64,000 nt of DNA from Fibrobacter sp. (GCA_024398965.1 JAKSIF010000002.1:124001-188000); one strand, 5' to 3'; numbered from the stretch's first letter, positions 25,036 to 34,103 are shown. The notes: generated by a model not told the origin, from the letters alone. Program-made: numbers and translations.

Positions 25036-26079
25036 ATGAATTTCATCGGAAAGCATTTTACCCTGGCAACAATTCTATTATCCGCAATCTGCGCAAACGC
25101 TCAGGATCCCGCTGCAACGGCATCTCAAACCGACGCAGCACCCACCGCCCCTCAAGCCAGCCCTGCAGCAACAGCATTGGCAAACGCCCAGAAGTCCTAT
25201 GTAGCAGGTAACTGGAAAGAAGCCGCTGCAGCATACAGCGTCGCCTGCCCCATGCAACCTAAGGAAAAGCAAGACGAATGCCTCCTGTGGAACGTCCTTG
25301 CCCTTTCCCAGACCGGTGACGCAAAGTCCTTCAAGGAAGCAGGCAAGCGTCTCGACAGCCTTATCCAGGTAGTCAATCCGCAGCAGTCCCTGTACGCAGA
25401 CCTGATGATGACCAGTGCCCAATTCCGTCTTTATCTCGGTAAATACGACAAGGCGGCCGAATCCCTGATCCACGCCATCGAGACATCCCAGCCGAACCAG
25501 TACGTTGTTCTGCAGAAGGTATGCCAGGCGGTCAAGAGCAAGTACCACTCCGACGAGCTGGTAGAACGTTGCAACATGTTGGACAATCCTGGGGCAAAGG
25601 TTCAACCGGCAACCGTCCCCCAGGCCGCACCTCTGACGACAACCTCTTCTACAACCCCACAACCCAAGACAGATTCCGTAGTCGCCACATCTAGCCCTGC
25701 CCCTGCTAACACCGCTCCAGCAGTTTCATCTTCGTCCGTGGCTCCGGTTTCTTCCGCAGCTGCCCCCGCATCCTCCGCCACAGCCCAGGCAACCCCCGCC
25801 CAGAACGTGTCCACAGCCCCCCAACCCCAGGAAAAGCCTTCCGAGGAATACTGGGTTCTCCAGCTTGGCGCATTCAGCGTCAAGGACAATGCCAACATGC
25901 TGGTATCTACCCTAAAGAAGAACAATGTTACTGCGACAATCGTAGAGCAACCCCGTGGGGAGAAGCTTTTGTACCTGGTGCAAACCGGTCATTTCCAGAC
26001 AAAAGAAGCAGCGGTAGACTACGGAGCTAAGCGTTTGGCCCCCTTAAAAGTGGAATTTCAGCCTCTTTCTAAAAAATAA
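25036..26079 (+). CDS. secreted SPOR-domain protein
   Basis: A 347-residue protein with signal peptide (HFTLATILLSAICANAQ). Residues about 50-190 are a TPR-like helical region (KSYVAGNWKEAAAAYSVACP). Residues 190-265 are a low-complexity Ser/Ala/Pro/Thr linker. The last ~75 residues are a SPOR domain (EYWVLQLGAFSVKDNANMLV to VEFQPLSKK), which binds denuded septal peptidoglycan. It is probably a periplasmic division or cell-wall protein. I chose ATG 25036 because it gives a complete signal peptide. Confidence 0.8.
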   Translation: MNFIGKHFTLATILLSAICANAQDPAATASQTDAAPTAPQASPAATALANAQKSYVAGNWKEAAAAYSVACPMQPKEKQDECLLWNVLALSQTGDAKSFKEAGKRLDSLIQVVNPQQSLYADLMMTSAQFRLYLGKYDKAAESLIHAIETSQPNQYVVLQKVCQAVKSKYHSDELVERCNMLDNPGAKVQPATVPQAAPLTTTSSTTPQPKTDSVVATSSPAPANTAPAVSSSSVAPVSSAAAPASSATAQATPAQNVSTAPQPQEKPSEEYWVLQLGAFSVKDNANMLVSTLKKNNVTATIVEQPRGEKLLYLVQTGHFQTKEAAVDYGAKRLAPLKVEFQPLSKK

Positions 26080-26136
26080 TTTACAGAAAAAGCCGAATTT
26101 TTCCGTTTCCGCTCTACAAAAAAAACATAAACTTTC

Positions 26137-26144
26137 TATATTTA
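26137..26144 (+). promoter_or_regulatory. -7-like element TATATTTA of the tRNA-Leu unit
   Basis: It lies about 13 nt before the mature 5' end of tRNA-Leu and is preceded by an A-rich tract. Same motif as other promoters here. Confidence 0.45.
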
Positions 26145-26157
26145 GTTAAACCCCAAG

Positions 26158-26240
26158 CCGGGGTGGTGAAATTGGTAGACGCGCCGGACTCAAAATCCGG
26201 TAGAGGTGACTCTGTGAGGGTTCGATTCCCTCCCCCGGCA
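26158..26240 (+). tRNA. tRNA-Leu (anticodon CAA)
   Basis: An 83-nt class II tRNA. The acceptor is GCCGGGG / CCCCGGC, and the D loop contains AATTGGTAGACGC. The anticodon stem CCGGA / TCCGG encloses the loop CTCAAAA (anticodon CAA, reading TTG), and a long variable arm (TAGAGGTGACTCTGT) follows. The T loop is TTCGATT. CCA is not encoded. A coding gene starts 22 bp downstream and is probably in the same transcript. Confidence 0.96.
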
Positions 26241-26262
26241 TTAAAGGAAGAAGGATATATTG

Positions 26263-27015
26263 ATGGTAAAGTGGTGCAAAACATTGGCGATGGTTCTCCT
26301 TTGCGGGTCATTTGTGTTTGCCCAGTTTGACGACGAATCTTCCGAAGACTCTTACGGCAACGAACCTGGTACCGCCGAAGAATTCGAAGCTGCCAACAAC
26401 ACCGACGCCGATCAGGCCGAAGCTGGTGAGGCAACCGCTTCCGACGACGAATGGAAGGGCTTCGATTACGAAGAAATGGGTCTTACTCAGTTTGAATTCC
26501 AGCAGGCAAAGCAAGAAGGCATCTCCAGAGATCAGCTGACTCGCCTTGTTGAGCTCGGCGTTCGCCCCTCCGAATATATTCAGAAGCCCTGGGAAAAGCT
26601 GGGTATTTCTGAAGAAGACTGGCTGGCCCAGCGTTCTAATGGTCTTGAAGATGCAGACATCGACCGTTCTTACCGCAACCGTTCCGGCGACCAGCAGTAC
26701 GCATACCTTTCTCTCGTTGTACCCTCTCTCTACCAGTGGAAGACCAGTCAGTCCATGAAGGCAATCTGGATTGACGCTCTCTGGGTAACTAGCGTTGGTG
26801 CAACCGCTTATTTGGCAGCTGACGGAAGTTCCGCCTGGTGGTACGGTCTGCTCTTCGTGGCAGGCGCACACATCTGGTCTTTCGCAGACGCCTTCTTCAG
26901 CACCCAGTGGGACAGCAACCCGGATGCAAACCGATTTAGCTACGGCATCATCCCCACCCCGGCTCACGAAAACGCAGGCATGGGTGTCACAGGGTTCCTC
27001 AACGTTAAGTTCTAA
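26263..27015 (+). CDS. secreted/membrane protein of unknown function, DUF5683-like C-terminus
   Basis: A 250-residue protein with signal peptide ([17 protein letters not shown]). A very acidic segment follows (18-65, rich in Glu/Asp) and then a helical region with repeated short helices ([20 protein letters not shown]). The last 110 residues have two or three hydrophobic stretches ([39 protein letters not shown]) and end FLNVKF. The same ending is seen in the protein at 48716-49435. GGAAGAAGGA precedes the ATG, and it sits directly after tRNA-Leu. Function unknown. Confidence 0.6.
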   Translation: MVKWCKTLAMVLLCGSFVFAQFDDESSEDSYGNEPGTAEEFEAANNTDADQAEAGEATASDDEWKGFDYEEMGLTQFEFQQAKQEGISRDQLTRLVELGVRPSEYIQKPWEKLGISEEDWLAQRSNGLEDADIDRSYRNRSGDQQYAYLSLVVPSLYQWKTSQSMKAIWIDALWVTSVGATAYLAADGSSAWWYGLLFVAGAHIWSFADAFFSTQWDSNPDANRFSYGIIPTPAHENAGMGVTGFLNVKF

Positions 27016-27026
27016 GCGCGCAGACC

Positions 27027-27374
27027 ATGCAGCTTGAGTTACTTAAAAGCAAGATTCATCGAGCAACTGTAACTGATGCAAACCTGAACTATCAGGGTTC
27101 TATTACTATTGCCCGCGACTTGATGGATGCAGCAGGCATTCTTCCCTACGAAAAAGTCGGCGTTCTAGACGTAAACAACGGTTCTCGTCTCGACACCTAC
27201 GTCATCGAAGGACCGGCCAAGTCCGGCGTAATCTGCCTGAATGGAGCAGCAGCCCGCCTAGTTCAGCCCGGCGATTTGGTCATCATCGTGGCCTACGCAA
27301 CCATGACTCCGGAAGAAGCCAAGAACTGGCAGCCCACCGTTGTTCACGTCAACGAGAAAAACGAAATCATCTAG
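27027..27374 (+). CDS. panD: aspartate 1-decarboxylase (proenzyme)
   Basis: A 115-residue pyruvoyl enzyme that makes beta-alanine from L-aspartate for pantothenate and CoA synthesis. The self-cleavage site is G24-S25 in YQGSITIA, and Ser25 becomes the pyruvoyl group. [18 protein letters not shown] at the N-terminus, Tyr58-region DTYVIEG and the [12 protein letters not shown] loop are all conserved. It begins 11 bp after the preceding gene and is probably co-transcribed with it. No panB or panC is in the window. Confidence 0.97.
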   Translation: MQLELLKSKIHRATVTDANLNYQGSITIARDLMDAAGILPYEKVGVLDVNNGSRLDTYVIEGPAKSGVICLNGAAARLVQPGDLVIIVAYATMTPEEAKNWQPTVVHVNEKNEII

Positions 27375-27450
27375 CAGTCGACCTTCCAGCGGTCAAGAAA
27401 ACAAAAGAATCATGTATTGAACAGGAGCGGCCTTGAACCGTTCCTTTTTC

Positions 27451-27458
27451 TATATTCA
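27451..27458 (+). promoter_or_regulatory. -7-like element TATATTCA
   Basis: It lies 13 nt before ATG 27464, with TTG about 16 nt further upstream. It probably drives the 27464-argS operon. Confidence 0.4.
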
Positions 27459-27463
27459 TAATC

Positions 27464-28081
27464 ATGAAGTTCGGAATCATCTCCATCGTCTCCGCAATGA
27501 CGCTGCTCCTTGCCAGCGCCCTTTTTGCAGCAGGGGAAATTCCGCAAGGCGCAACGGGACCCGATTCAGCAGCAATGACCCAGCCCACTTCGATTATAGA
27601 TTCCAGCACCGTCCGGGAAGACACCATTGTCGTCATTGTAGACGAAGGTATTCCCTGGAACAGAGAGCACTTCGACCCCGAAAGACTTGTACGCAAGGAA
27701 ACCTTCGACCCAGCACTAAAGGTGGCCTACACCTATTCCGTCAGTTTCATGGGCGGAACTTTCGGTTCTTTCGCCCAGCAAAGTTACATGGCCCACCTGG
27801 CCTACGAATTCACACCGAATCTCCATCTTTACGCTGATCTCGGACTTTGGATGCCCCTGTACTCAAACTTTCGGTTTAATACTCCTATAGCCAAGGAAGA
27901 TGTCCGCCAGGGGAACGTGGACGTAGTCATCCCCGACATCACCTTAGAGTATAAGCCAACCGAGAATACCAGTTTCCGATTGATGATCGTCAACGAAAGG
28001 GACGCATTTAAGGCTTATGGGCCTTACCGCTACTACGGCGGTTATTACAGGCCTTGGAGAAATTCTATCTTGTACCGCTGA
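27464..28081 (+). CDS. predicted outer-membrane protein of unknown function
   Basis: A 205-residue protein with signal peptide (FGIISIVSAMTLLLASALFA). It has a Ser/Thr-rich N-terminal part and then beta-strand-like segments (KVAYTYSVSFMGGTFGSF, HLAYEFTPNLHLYADLGLW, ITLEYKPTENTSFRLMIVNE). The C-terminus is Tyr/Arg-rich (YGPYRYYGGYYRPWRNS). It may be a small barrel or surface protein. Its stop overlaps the next ATG (TGATG), so it is coupled to the LytR_C lipoprotein. Confidence 0.5.
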   Translation: MKFGIISIVSAMTLLLASALFAAGEIPQGATGPDSAAMTQPTSIIDSSTVREDTIVVIVDEGIPWNREHFDPERLVRKETFDPALKVAYTYSVSFMGGTFGSFAQQSYMAHLAYEFTPNLHLYADLGLWMPLYSNFRFNTPIAKEDVRQGNVDVVIPDITLEYKPTENTSFRLMIVNERDAFKAYGPYRYYGGYYRPWRNSILYR

Positions 28082-28476
28082 TGCGACTGTTTATCTGTTT
28101 TATATTCTGTTTAACTCTATTGGGCTGCAAGGAAGAAGTTGTAGAGCCCAAGGTGCAGGAAGTTCGCTCCTACAAGGGCGACGTAGAAGTCCTGAACAGT
28201 TGCGGAATGTCTGGTGCAGCAGCCAAGATGAGAGCTTACCTCCGAAAGAACGGTTTTGACATCGTAAGTTCTCGAAACGATGTGCTGCAGAATTACGAAG
28301 AAACGATTATCGTGCTGCGAAACCCGGAATGGGAAGGAGCCCAGGCTCTAGCAAGAGCGCTCAAGACAAACAATATCATGTACGTCAAGAGCAATAGAGC
28401 CGTGGTTGATGCAGCCGTATACATAGGAAAAGACTTTAAACAAATCATAGAACCCGAACAGGGAGATTCAAAATGA
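28081..28476 (+). CDS. lipoprotein with LytR_C domain
   Basis: A 131-residue protein. MRLFICFIFCLTLLGC is a lipoprotein signal. The rest is a LytR/CpsA/Psr C-terminal (LytR_C) domain: VEVLNSCGMSGAAAKMRAYL and NGFDIVSSRNDVLQNYEETI are typical. LytR_C is thought to bind cell-wall or glycan structures, and in Fibrobacterota and Bacteroidota it often sits next to rsfS, as here. The ATG overlaps the upstream stop and its own stop overlaps the rsfS ATG (ATGA), so all three are tightly coupled. Confidence 0.8.
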   Translation: MRLFICFIFCLTLLGCKEEVVEPKVQEVRSYKGDVEVLNSCGMSGAAAKMRAYLRKNGFDIVSSRNDVLQNYEETIIVLRNPEWEGAQALARALKTNNIMYVKSNRAVVDAAVYIGKDFKQIIEPEQGDSK

Positions 28477-28883
28477 CAAAGCAAAACCTGCCGGAATCCA
28501 TCCAGCTCGGAGCAAGCATTCTGTTTGAACTCCGCGCCCAGAACGTACAACTCATCGACCTTCGCGGTATCAAGGACGTTACCGATTTCTTCTTGGTAGC
28601 AACTTGCGAAAGCGAAGCCCAGATGCAGGCAATCTTGAACGAATTCCACAAGGAATTCAAGGCTCGCAAGCTCCCCACCGTAGGCGTGGAATACAAGGAA
28701 GGCGTCCGTTGGGCCGTTTTCGATGCAGGCCTAGACCTGATGGTTCATCTGTTCGAAGAAGAAAAGCGCGAAGAAATTTCCCTTGACCGTCTGTATTCCG
28801 ACGGCAAGATCGTTGAACTGGACGAAAACGACTTCATGAAGACCACAAGCAAGAAGTCTGGAGACGACAATGAACTCGTTTGA
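28473..28883 (+). CDS. rsfS: ribosome silencing factor RsfS
   Basis: A 136-residue protein that binds L14 on the 50S subunit and blocks subunit joining in starvation. The conserved core is present: VQLIDLRGIKDVTDFFLVAT, GVEYKEGVRWAVFDAGLDLM and VHLFEEEKREEISLDRLYSD. A C-terminal ~20-residue tail is extra. It overlaps the LytR_C gene by 4 bp and argS by 14 bp. Confidence 0.95.
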   Translation: MTKQNLPESIQLGASILFELRAQNVQLIDLRGIKDVTDFFLVATCESEAQMQAILNEFHKEFKARKLPTVGVEYKEGVRWAVFDAGLDLMVHLFEEEKREEISLDRLYSDGKIVELDENDFMKTTSKKSGDDNELV

Positions 28884-30582
28884 GCAAGAAATTGCAAATG
28901 CTCTGGCAGCAACGGGCTCCTTCGAGGCCGAAGCCGCACTCAAGCTTATCTCTGTGCCGCCTGACACCACCCACGGCAACTTCACCATTCCCTGCTTCTC
29001 CCTTGCAAAGGTGATGCGCAAGGCTCCGAAGATGATTGCCGAGGAACTGGCCGCCCAGGTAAAGCTTCCCTCTGGTTTGTCCAAGGTTGAAGCCGTAAAC
29101 GGCTACCTGAACTTCTTTATCGACCGCGGTTACCTGGCCAAGTCCACCCTGGAAGAAATTGACGCCAAGGGCCTCGCCTATGGTCATCAGGAATCCAACG
29201 GCAAGGTGGTCTGCATTGACTTCAGTTCCCCCAACATCGGTAAGGAACTGGCATTCCATCACCTCCGCTCCACCATGATCGGTAACAGCCTCTCCCGCAT
29301 TTACAAGGCAGCAGGCTACAAGGTTGAACGAATCAACCATTTGGGCGACTGGGGTACCGCCTTCGGTAAGCTCATCGTGATGTACCTCCGCGAAAAGCTT
29401 CCTACCGACCAGGCCACTCTCGACGCCCTTACCGTGAAGGAACTGAACATCCTTTATGCAGCCTTCTCCAAGGCCAGCAAGGAAGAGCCGGGCCTTGAAG
29501 ATGAAGCCCGCGCCGCCTTTACCAAGCTTGAAAAGGGAGACGAATTCTACCGCACCTTGTGGACCGCATTCCGTGCAGCAACCCTCAAGGAACTGATGCG
29601 CATCTACGACATGATGGGCGTAGGCTTTGACCACTACACCGGCGAATCCTTCTTTGAAGACAAGATTCCCGCAATTCTTGACGAACTCCGCGAAAAGAAT
29701 TTGATGATCAAGTCCAACGAACTGGACGTGGTGATGCTGGATGAGTTCGACCTGAACCCCTGCCTTATCCGCAAGAGCGATGGTTCTACCCTGTACGCCA
29801 CCCGCGACTTGGCTGCAGCCGACTACCGCATGAGGGAATACAACTTCGACAAGTGCCTATACGTTGTGGACCTGGGTCAGGCTCTGCACTTCAAGCAAGT
29901 TTTCCACGTGCTGAAGAAGATGGGCCGCGACTGGTACACCAACATGTACCACATTCCCTTTGGCGTGATCCTCCAGCTGGTGGACGGCAAGTGGGAAAAG
30001 GGCAAGACCCGTACCGGTACTGCAAGCCTTCTCCGCGATGTGATTGATGCTGCCCAGAAGAAGATTCTGGAATTCATCGACGCCAAGAATCCGGAATTGG
30101 AAAACAAGGAACTGATTGCCCGCCAGATCGGCATTAGCGCTCTCACCTTCAACGACCTGAAGAACAGCCGCGTGAAGGATGTCCGCTTTGACTGGGATGC
30201 AGTCATGAGCTTCGAAGGCGACACTGGTCCTTACGTCCAGAACGCACATGTTCGCCTCTGCAGCATCATGCGCAAGGCCGGTTATACCGTTAAGTTGTCT
30301 GAAATCGACTACGCACAGCTCAGCGATGACGCCGCCTACAGCCTCATCAACCTGCTTTCCAAGAAGTCCGAAAAGATTCTCGGTGCAGTAGCCGGCGACG
30401 AGCCTAGTGTTCTCGCACAGTACGCATTGGAAATTGCAGAAGCTGCCCACAAGTTCATCCATGAAGACCGCGTTCTCGGTTCCGCCGAAGAAAAGTCCCG
30501 CCTGTTCCTGGTACAGTCCACCCAGATTGTACTAGAAAACGTCCTGGATCTCCTGGGCCTCTTCCCCATTCGTTCCATGTAA
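28870..30582 (+). CDS. argS: arginyl-tRNA synthetase
   Basis: A 570-residue class I synthetase that charges tRNA-Arg. Parts: N-terminal Add-1 domain (1-105, with the VNGYLNFFI motif), Rossmann catalytic core (110-430), and the DALR anticodon-binding domain (450-570, QNAHVRLCSIMRKA). The usual HIGH box of ArgRS (normally H-x-G-H-L-R-S-T) reads A128-F-H-H-L-R-S-T, so the first His and the Gly are replaced. The KMSKS-equivalent loop is in KTRTGTASLLRDVID, which like many ArgRS lacks canonical KMSKS. It ends in a strong terminator. Confidence 0.95.
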   Translation: MNSFEQEIANALAATGSFEAEAALKLISVPPDTTHGNFTIPCFSLAKVMRKAPKMIAEELAAQVKLPSGLSKVEAVNGYLNFFIDRGYLAKSTLEEIDAKGLAYGHQESNGKVVCIDFSSPNIGKELAFHHLRSTMIGNSLSRIYKAAGYKVERINHLGDWGTAFGKLIVMYLREKLPTDQATLDALTVKELNILYAAFSKASKEEPGLEDEARAAFTKLEKGDEFYRTLWTAFRAATLKELMRIYDMMGVGFDHYTGESFFEDKIPAILDELREKNLMIKSNELDVVMLDEFDLNPCLIRKSDGSTLYATRDLAAADYRMREYNFDKCLYVVDLGQALHFKQVFHVLKKMGRDWYTNMYHIPFGVILQLVDGKWEKGKTRTGTASLLRDVIDAAQKKILEFIDAKNPELENKELIARQIGISALTFNDLKNSRVKDVRFDWDAVMSFEGDTGPYVQNAHVRLCSIMRKAGYTVKLSEIDYAQLSDDAAYSLINLLSKKSEKILGAVAGDEPSVLAQYALEIAEAAHKFIHEDRVLGSAEEKSRLFLVQSTQIVLENVLDLLGLFPIRSM

Positions 30583-30625
30583 TCAACTGAATCGCGTCGC
30601 AGCCAGACCTGCGACCGTTTCTAAA

Positions 30626-30662
30626 CAAAAAAGAACCGCGATTAAATCGCGGTTCTTTTTTC
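30626..30662. terminator. bidirectional terminator between argS and the FISUMP gene
   Basis: A near-perfect hairpin, AAAAAAGAACCGCGATT / ATCGCGGTTCTTTTTT, that serves both convergent genes. Confidence 0.9.
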
Positions 30663-30713
30663 TCATAGCAACCGTAGGTTGCGAGCTCATGGCTCAAGGC
30701 TCATAGCTCAATA

Positions 30714-31841
30714 CTAGTCACCATCGATGCAACGAACGGAATAAGCATTGGTCTTGCTGGGAACCAGCTGACGAACCATCTGGTCGCTCATACGACCCAT
30801 TGCCCAAATCCAAATAGTTTCGTTACGGCCATTCTGTGCAGACCAGAAGCCGGCGTATTCACCCATGTCTTCGTAGCGGACAGTGGACTTGCCAATCAGC
30901 TTACGATAGCCGGAGGAGAAGATGGAGAAACCGTATTCATCGGTGCCGCCACCGCCCTGCCAACCTGTGGTAGCCTTCATCTTCTTGGCAAAGGCTTCGC
31001 ACTTGTCAACACCGTCGTAGCAATGGGTAATGCCAACGAGCATATCCATCCATTCTCGGTCACGGGGCAAGTGCCAACCCTTGGGGCAAGCCTTGCGAGC
31101 GCCTTCAAGGTCATAAAGACGACCACCGCGGGCGCAGTAGGATTCCTTGTCATCGTAGCACCAGGAATGACCTTCCACCTCAAAGTTTACGTTCTGAGCA
31201 AACCACTCACGACCTTCAACCTTAATGGTACGATATGTCTGTCCATCACGAGGATCGGTAAACACACCGGATACTTCGCGAAGAGAGGCCCTATGTTCCT
31301 GCTCGGCCTGGCGGAATTCCACCAGCTTTTCACGACGGAACTTTTCGCGACCTTCGATTTCCTTGACCCAGGCAGCCTGAGCAGCCTCGTTAGCAAACTT
31401 GATTCTCAAATCGCCAACGGCAAAGAGTTCATTGCCACAAGCCAGGTCGACGCCAGCGATATTGATAATCTGTTCGGTAGTTTCGGCATTCTTACCTTTG
31501 CCCACGGTAAAGGTACGAGGCTTGTTGAAGTAAGAAATCCAAGCTTCAGCAGTCTGCTTACAAGATTCGTAGAAATGTTCCTTTTCAATCTTGTCTGCGA
31601 GCACAGTCATATTTCCGGCTACGGAAAATTCAAACATGCCGTCCTTAACCTTGAAGGAAACCGGCTGCACGGCCTTATAGTGAGTGTACTTGCCAAAACG
31701 GATGTCGCCTTCGATCTTTGCAGATGCGTAATCGCCTTCCCCTTCGGCGTTATAGATGGCGTCCCAGGTCTTGGGCGGAGCTGCAAAAGTTTCCACAGCG
31801 GCAAGACATGAAATCACAGCGAGAATAGTTTTAATTTTCAT
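30714..31841 (-). CDS. FISUMP (Fibrobacter succinogenes major paralogous domain) secreted protein
   Basis: A 375-residue protein with signal peptide (KIKTILAVISCLAAVETFAA). Residues 25-190 are a beta/helical region of unknown function with a charged helix (EIEGREKFRREKLVEFRQAE). The C-terminal ~180 residues are the FISUMP domain: DPRDGQTYRTIKVEGREWFA, NVNF, YDLEGARKACPKGWHLPRDR, then the end SVRCIDGD. Conserved cysteine pairs (CYDDKESYC, CYDGVDKC) may form disulfides. The domain is a lectin-like or FGE-like fold thought to be a surface module, and the binding partner is unknown. ATG 31841 is preceded by AGAAGGA. Confidence 0.9.
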   Translation of the reverse strand: MKIKTILAVISCLAAVETFAAPPKTWDAIYNAEGEGDYASAKIEGDIRFGKYTHYKAVQPVSFKVKDGMFEFSVAGNMTVLADKIEKEHFYESCKQTAEAWISYFNKPRTFTVGKGKNAETTEQIINIAGVDLACGNELFAVGDLRIKFANEAAQAAWVKEIEGREKFRREKLVEFRQAEQEHRASLREVSGVFTDPRDGQTYRTIKVEGREWFAQNVNFEVEGHSWCYDDKESYCARGGRLYDLEGARKACPKGWHLPRDREWMDMLVGITHCYDGVDKCEAFAKKMKATTGWQGGGGTDEYGFSIFSSGYRKLIGKSTVRYEDMGEYAGFWSAQNGRNETIWIWAMGRMSDQMVRQLVPSKTNAYSVRCIDGD

Positions 31842-32021
31842 TGTCCTTCTCATTTCTGTATTTTAATACGATTCTTTAAAGTTAGTTTATTTTATGCTTT
31901 TTGGAAACTCATTTTTTGTTAACAAATTTTCATTCTGTTGTAACCATTACAAGGGGCAATTTCGTCATTTTTTCGCCCTCAAAAAAGAATACGCACCCTT
32001 CAATTTTTTTATTTTTAGGAT

Positions 32022-32867
32022 ATGGCTACAACACGTTACATTTTGCAGATTCATTGCCCTGACCAAAAGGGCCTTATCGCAGGTACCACCCAAGTTCTCG
32101 CCAAAGCAGGCGCCAACATTGTGGACTTGCAACAGCACACCGCCAAGGATATCGAGACTTTCTTCCTCCGAGCTGTTTTCGAGGCTGAACCCGAAAATAT
32201 CGAAGAAGTCCGCAAGCACTTGGAAACCCTGGAAGGGCATCTCCAGCTGAACTGGAAATTGTTCGACACCTCCAAAACCGAACGCGTCGCAATTTTCGTG
32301 TCCAAGACAGACCACTGCCTTTACGATCTGCTCCTGAAAAAGCGCGACGGCGATCTGCCCTGCGAATTCAGCTGCATCGTCGGCAACCACACGGACCTCG
32401 CCGGAGTCGGCGGATCCTTCGGCGTTCCCTTCTACTATGTTCCGTCCAATCCGGATAAGAACATCCCGGAAAACCGTTTCCGCGAAATCATCGAAGAAAC
32501 CAAGACCGACACTGTGGTTCTCGCCCGCTATATGCAGATTCTTTCTGCAGCATTCACCGAAGAATTCAAGTACCGCATCATCAACATCCACCACGGCTTC
32601 CTCCCGGCATTCAAGGGCGCAAAGCCCTACCACCAGGCATGGAACAAGGGTGTGAAGATTATCGGTGCAACAGCCCACTTCGCCACAGAAGACTTGGACC
32701 AGGGTCCTATCATCGCCCAGGATATCCAGCGAGTTCCTGAAACAGCCAGCATTGATGAACTGGTGGAACTGGGTAAGGATATCGAAAAGCGCACCCTTTC
32801 CCAGGCTCTTAAACTTTGGCTTGAACATCGTGTATTTGTCGTAGCCGGCAGAACCTTTATTCTGTAA
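32022..32867 (+). CDS. purU: formyltetrahydrofolate deformylase
   Basis: A 281-residue enzyme that hydrolyses 10-formyl-THF to formate and THF, balancing one-carbon pools and feeding formate to purine synthesis. The N-terminal ACT domain (1-80, LQIHCPDQKGLIAGTTQVLA) is the regulatory part, sensing Met/Gly in known members. The C-terminal formyltransferase fold holds the catalytic Asn-His-Asp: INIHHGFLPAFKGAKPYHQA and DLDQGPII. AGGA precedes the ATG. The next gene starts 9 bp downstream. Confidence 0.96.
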   Translation: MATTRYILQIHCPDQKGLIAGTTQVLAKAGANIVDLQQHTAKDIETFFLRAVFEAEPENIEEVRKHLETLEGHLQLNWKLFDTSKTERVAIFVSKTDHCLYDLLLKKRDGDLPCEFSCIVGNHTDLAGVGGSFGVPFYYVPSNPDKNIPENRFREIIEETKTDTVVLARYMQILSAAFTEEFKYRIINIHHGFLPAFKGAKPYHQAWNKGVKIIGATAHFATEDLDQGPIIAQDIQRVPETASIDELVELGKDIEKRTLSQALKLWLEHRVFVVAGRTFIL

Positions 32868-32876
32868 GGAGTACTC

Positions 32877-33392
32877 ATGTCTGAAGAAATCAAGAACGAA
32901 GAACAGCCCCAGGTTGTTCCCACAGCCGAAAACAACAATACTGCGGAAGCTGTTACTCCTGCACAGGAATCCTCTGCAGAAAACGTAGCCTCTCAAGAAG
33001 TTCCTGCAGCATCCCCGGAAGCACCCGTTGACGCCAAACCTCAGGTTATCGTTCAGAAGGAAAGGGGCTTCTCCCACTACGTGGGTTTCGCTCTTCTCGC
33101 AGTGCTTTGCATTTGCTTCTTCTTCGCTCCCGGCATCGCCCTGACTTATGCCATCAACATGATTCCCGGTGTCAGCCTGGGCGCCATGGCAGCATGGGTA
33201 TTCAGCGCCATATTCAGCGTTGTCGTATGGCTCATTTTCAAGCTGAAGATCAAAGGCTTCAAGAAGTCCTTCTACATCTACATTGCCCTTTGCGTCGTAG
33301 TCTTTGGAATTCTTATTGCCGCCGAGGTATTGACTGAACAGACCGGAGTATTCGCAAGTATCCTCGCAATGCTTACCGGTGCCAACGCCTAA
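32877..33392 (+). CDS. small membrane protein with acidic N-terminal tail
   Basis: A 171-residue protein of no recognised family. Residues 1-62 are hydrophilic, rich in Glu, Gln, Pro and Ala, and probably disordered and cytoplasmic. Three hydrophobic helices follow: about 66-92 (HYVGFALLAVLCICFFFAPG), 95-120 and 130-152. AAGGAG lies just before the ATG. It sits between purU and pyrE in one apparent operon, but nothing in it points to nucleotide metabolism. Confidence 0.6.
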   Translation: MSEEIKNEEQPQVVPTAENNNTAEAVTPAQESSAENVASQEVPAASPEAPVDAKPQVIVQKERGFSHYVGFALLAVLCICFFFAPGIALTYAINMIPGVSLGAMAAWVFSAIFSVVVWLIFKLKIKGFKKSFYIYIALCVVVFGILIAAEVLTEQTGVFASILAMLTGANA

Positions 33393-33431
33393 AGGGCTCT
33401 GTATAAACACTTATAACCAAAGAGTTTTATA

Positions 33432-34103
33432 ATGACTAAGACTGACGCTTTCGTTAACTTCCTCGTTGAATCTGGAGCTCTGAAGTTTGGTGACTTCGTT
33501 ACCAAGAGCGGCCGTAATACTCCGTACTTCATCAACACTGGAGAATTCCGTACCGGAGCATCCCTTTCCAAGCTGGCAGAATTCTACGCAGCAGCATTCG
33601 TGGAACATTTTGACGGCAAGGCAACCAACCTTTATGGTCCCGCCTACAAGGGCATTCCCCTGTGTGCAGCTACCGCCATGAAGCTTTCCGATGTATACGC
33701 CAAGAACCTGACCTTCACCTACAACCGTAAGGAAGTCAAGGACCACGGCGAAGGCGGATCTCTGGTAGGTTACAAGTACGCCGAAAAGACCAATGTGGTG
33801 ATCATTGAAGACGTGATTACCGCTGGTACTTCCGTGAACGAAACCCTGCAGATTCTCAAGAACATCGAGAATGCCAATGTCATCGGCCTCTTGATTTCTG
33901 TGGACCGTAAGGAAAAGTTGGACAACGGCAAATCCGCCTTGCAGACCGTCCAGGATGAATACGGCATCGAAGCCCACTCCATCGTGAACATCAACGACAT
34001 TATCGCCTTCCTGGAAAAGGAAGAAAACCGCAAGGCAATCAACGCTCCCGAAGGCATCTTGGAAAAGGTGTACGCCTATCGCGAACAGTGGGGCGCTAAG
34101 TAA
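33432..34103 (+). CDS. pyrE: orotate phosphoribosyltransferase
   Basis: A 223-residue enzyme that couples orotate to PRPP to make OMP in pyrimidine synthesis. The PRPP-binding loop is VVIIEDVITAGTSVNE (about 121-136). The orotate region FGDFVTKSGRNTPYFINTGE and the catalytic loop FTYNRKEVKDHGEGG, with its Lys and His, are intact. It follows purU and the small membrane protein, so one-carbon and pyrimidine functions share a transcript. The stop runs into a 26-bp perfect palindrome that can terminate transcription. Confidence 0.96.
   Translation: MTKTDAFVNFLVESGALKFGDFVTKSGRNTPYFINTGEFRTGASLSKLAEFYAAAFVEHFDGKATNLYGPAYKGIPLCAATAMKLSDVYAKNLTFTYNRKEVKDHGEGGSLVGYKYAEKTNVVIIEDVITAGTSVNETLQILKNIENANVIGLLISVDRKEKLDNGKSALQTVQDEYGIEAHSIVNINDIIAFLEKEENRKAINAPEGILEKVYAYREQWGAK

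Noticed and set aside
30675-30712. Repeated GGCTCA/GCTCATAG units considered as an operator array
   Set aside because: Short, irregular low-complexity sequence of the kind often left by slippage, with no dyad and no link to a regulator.
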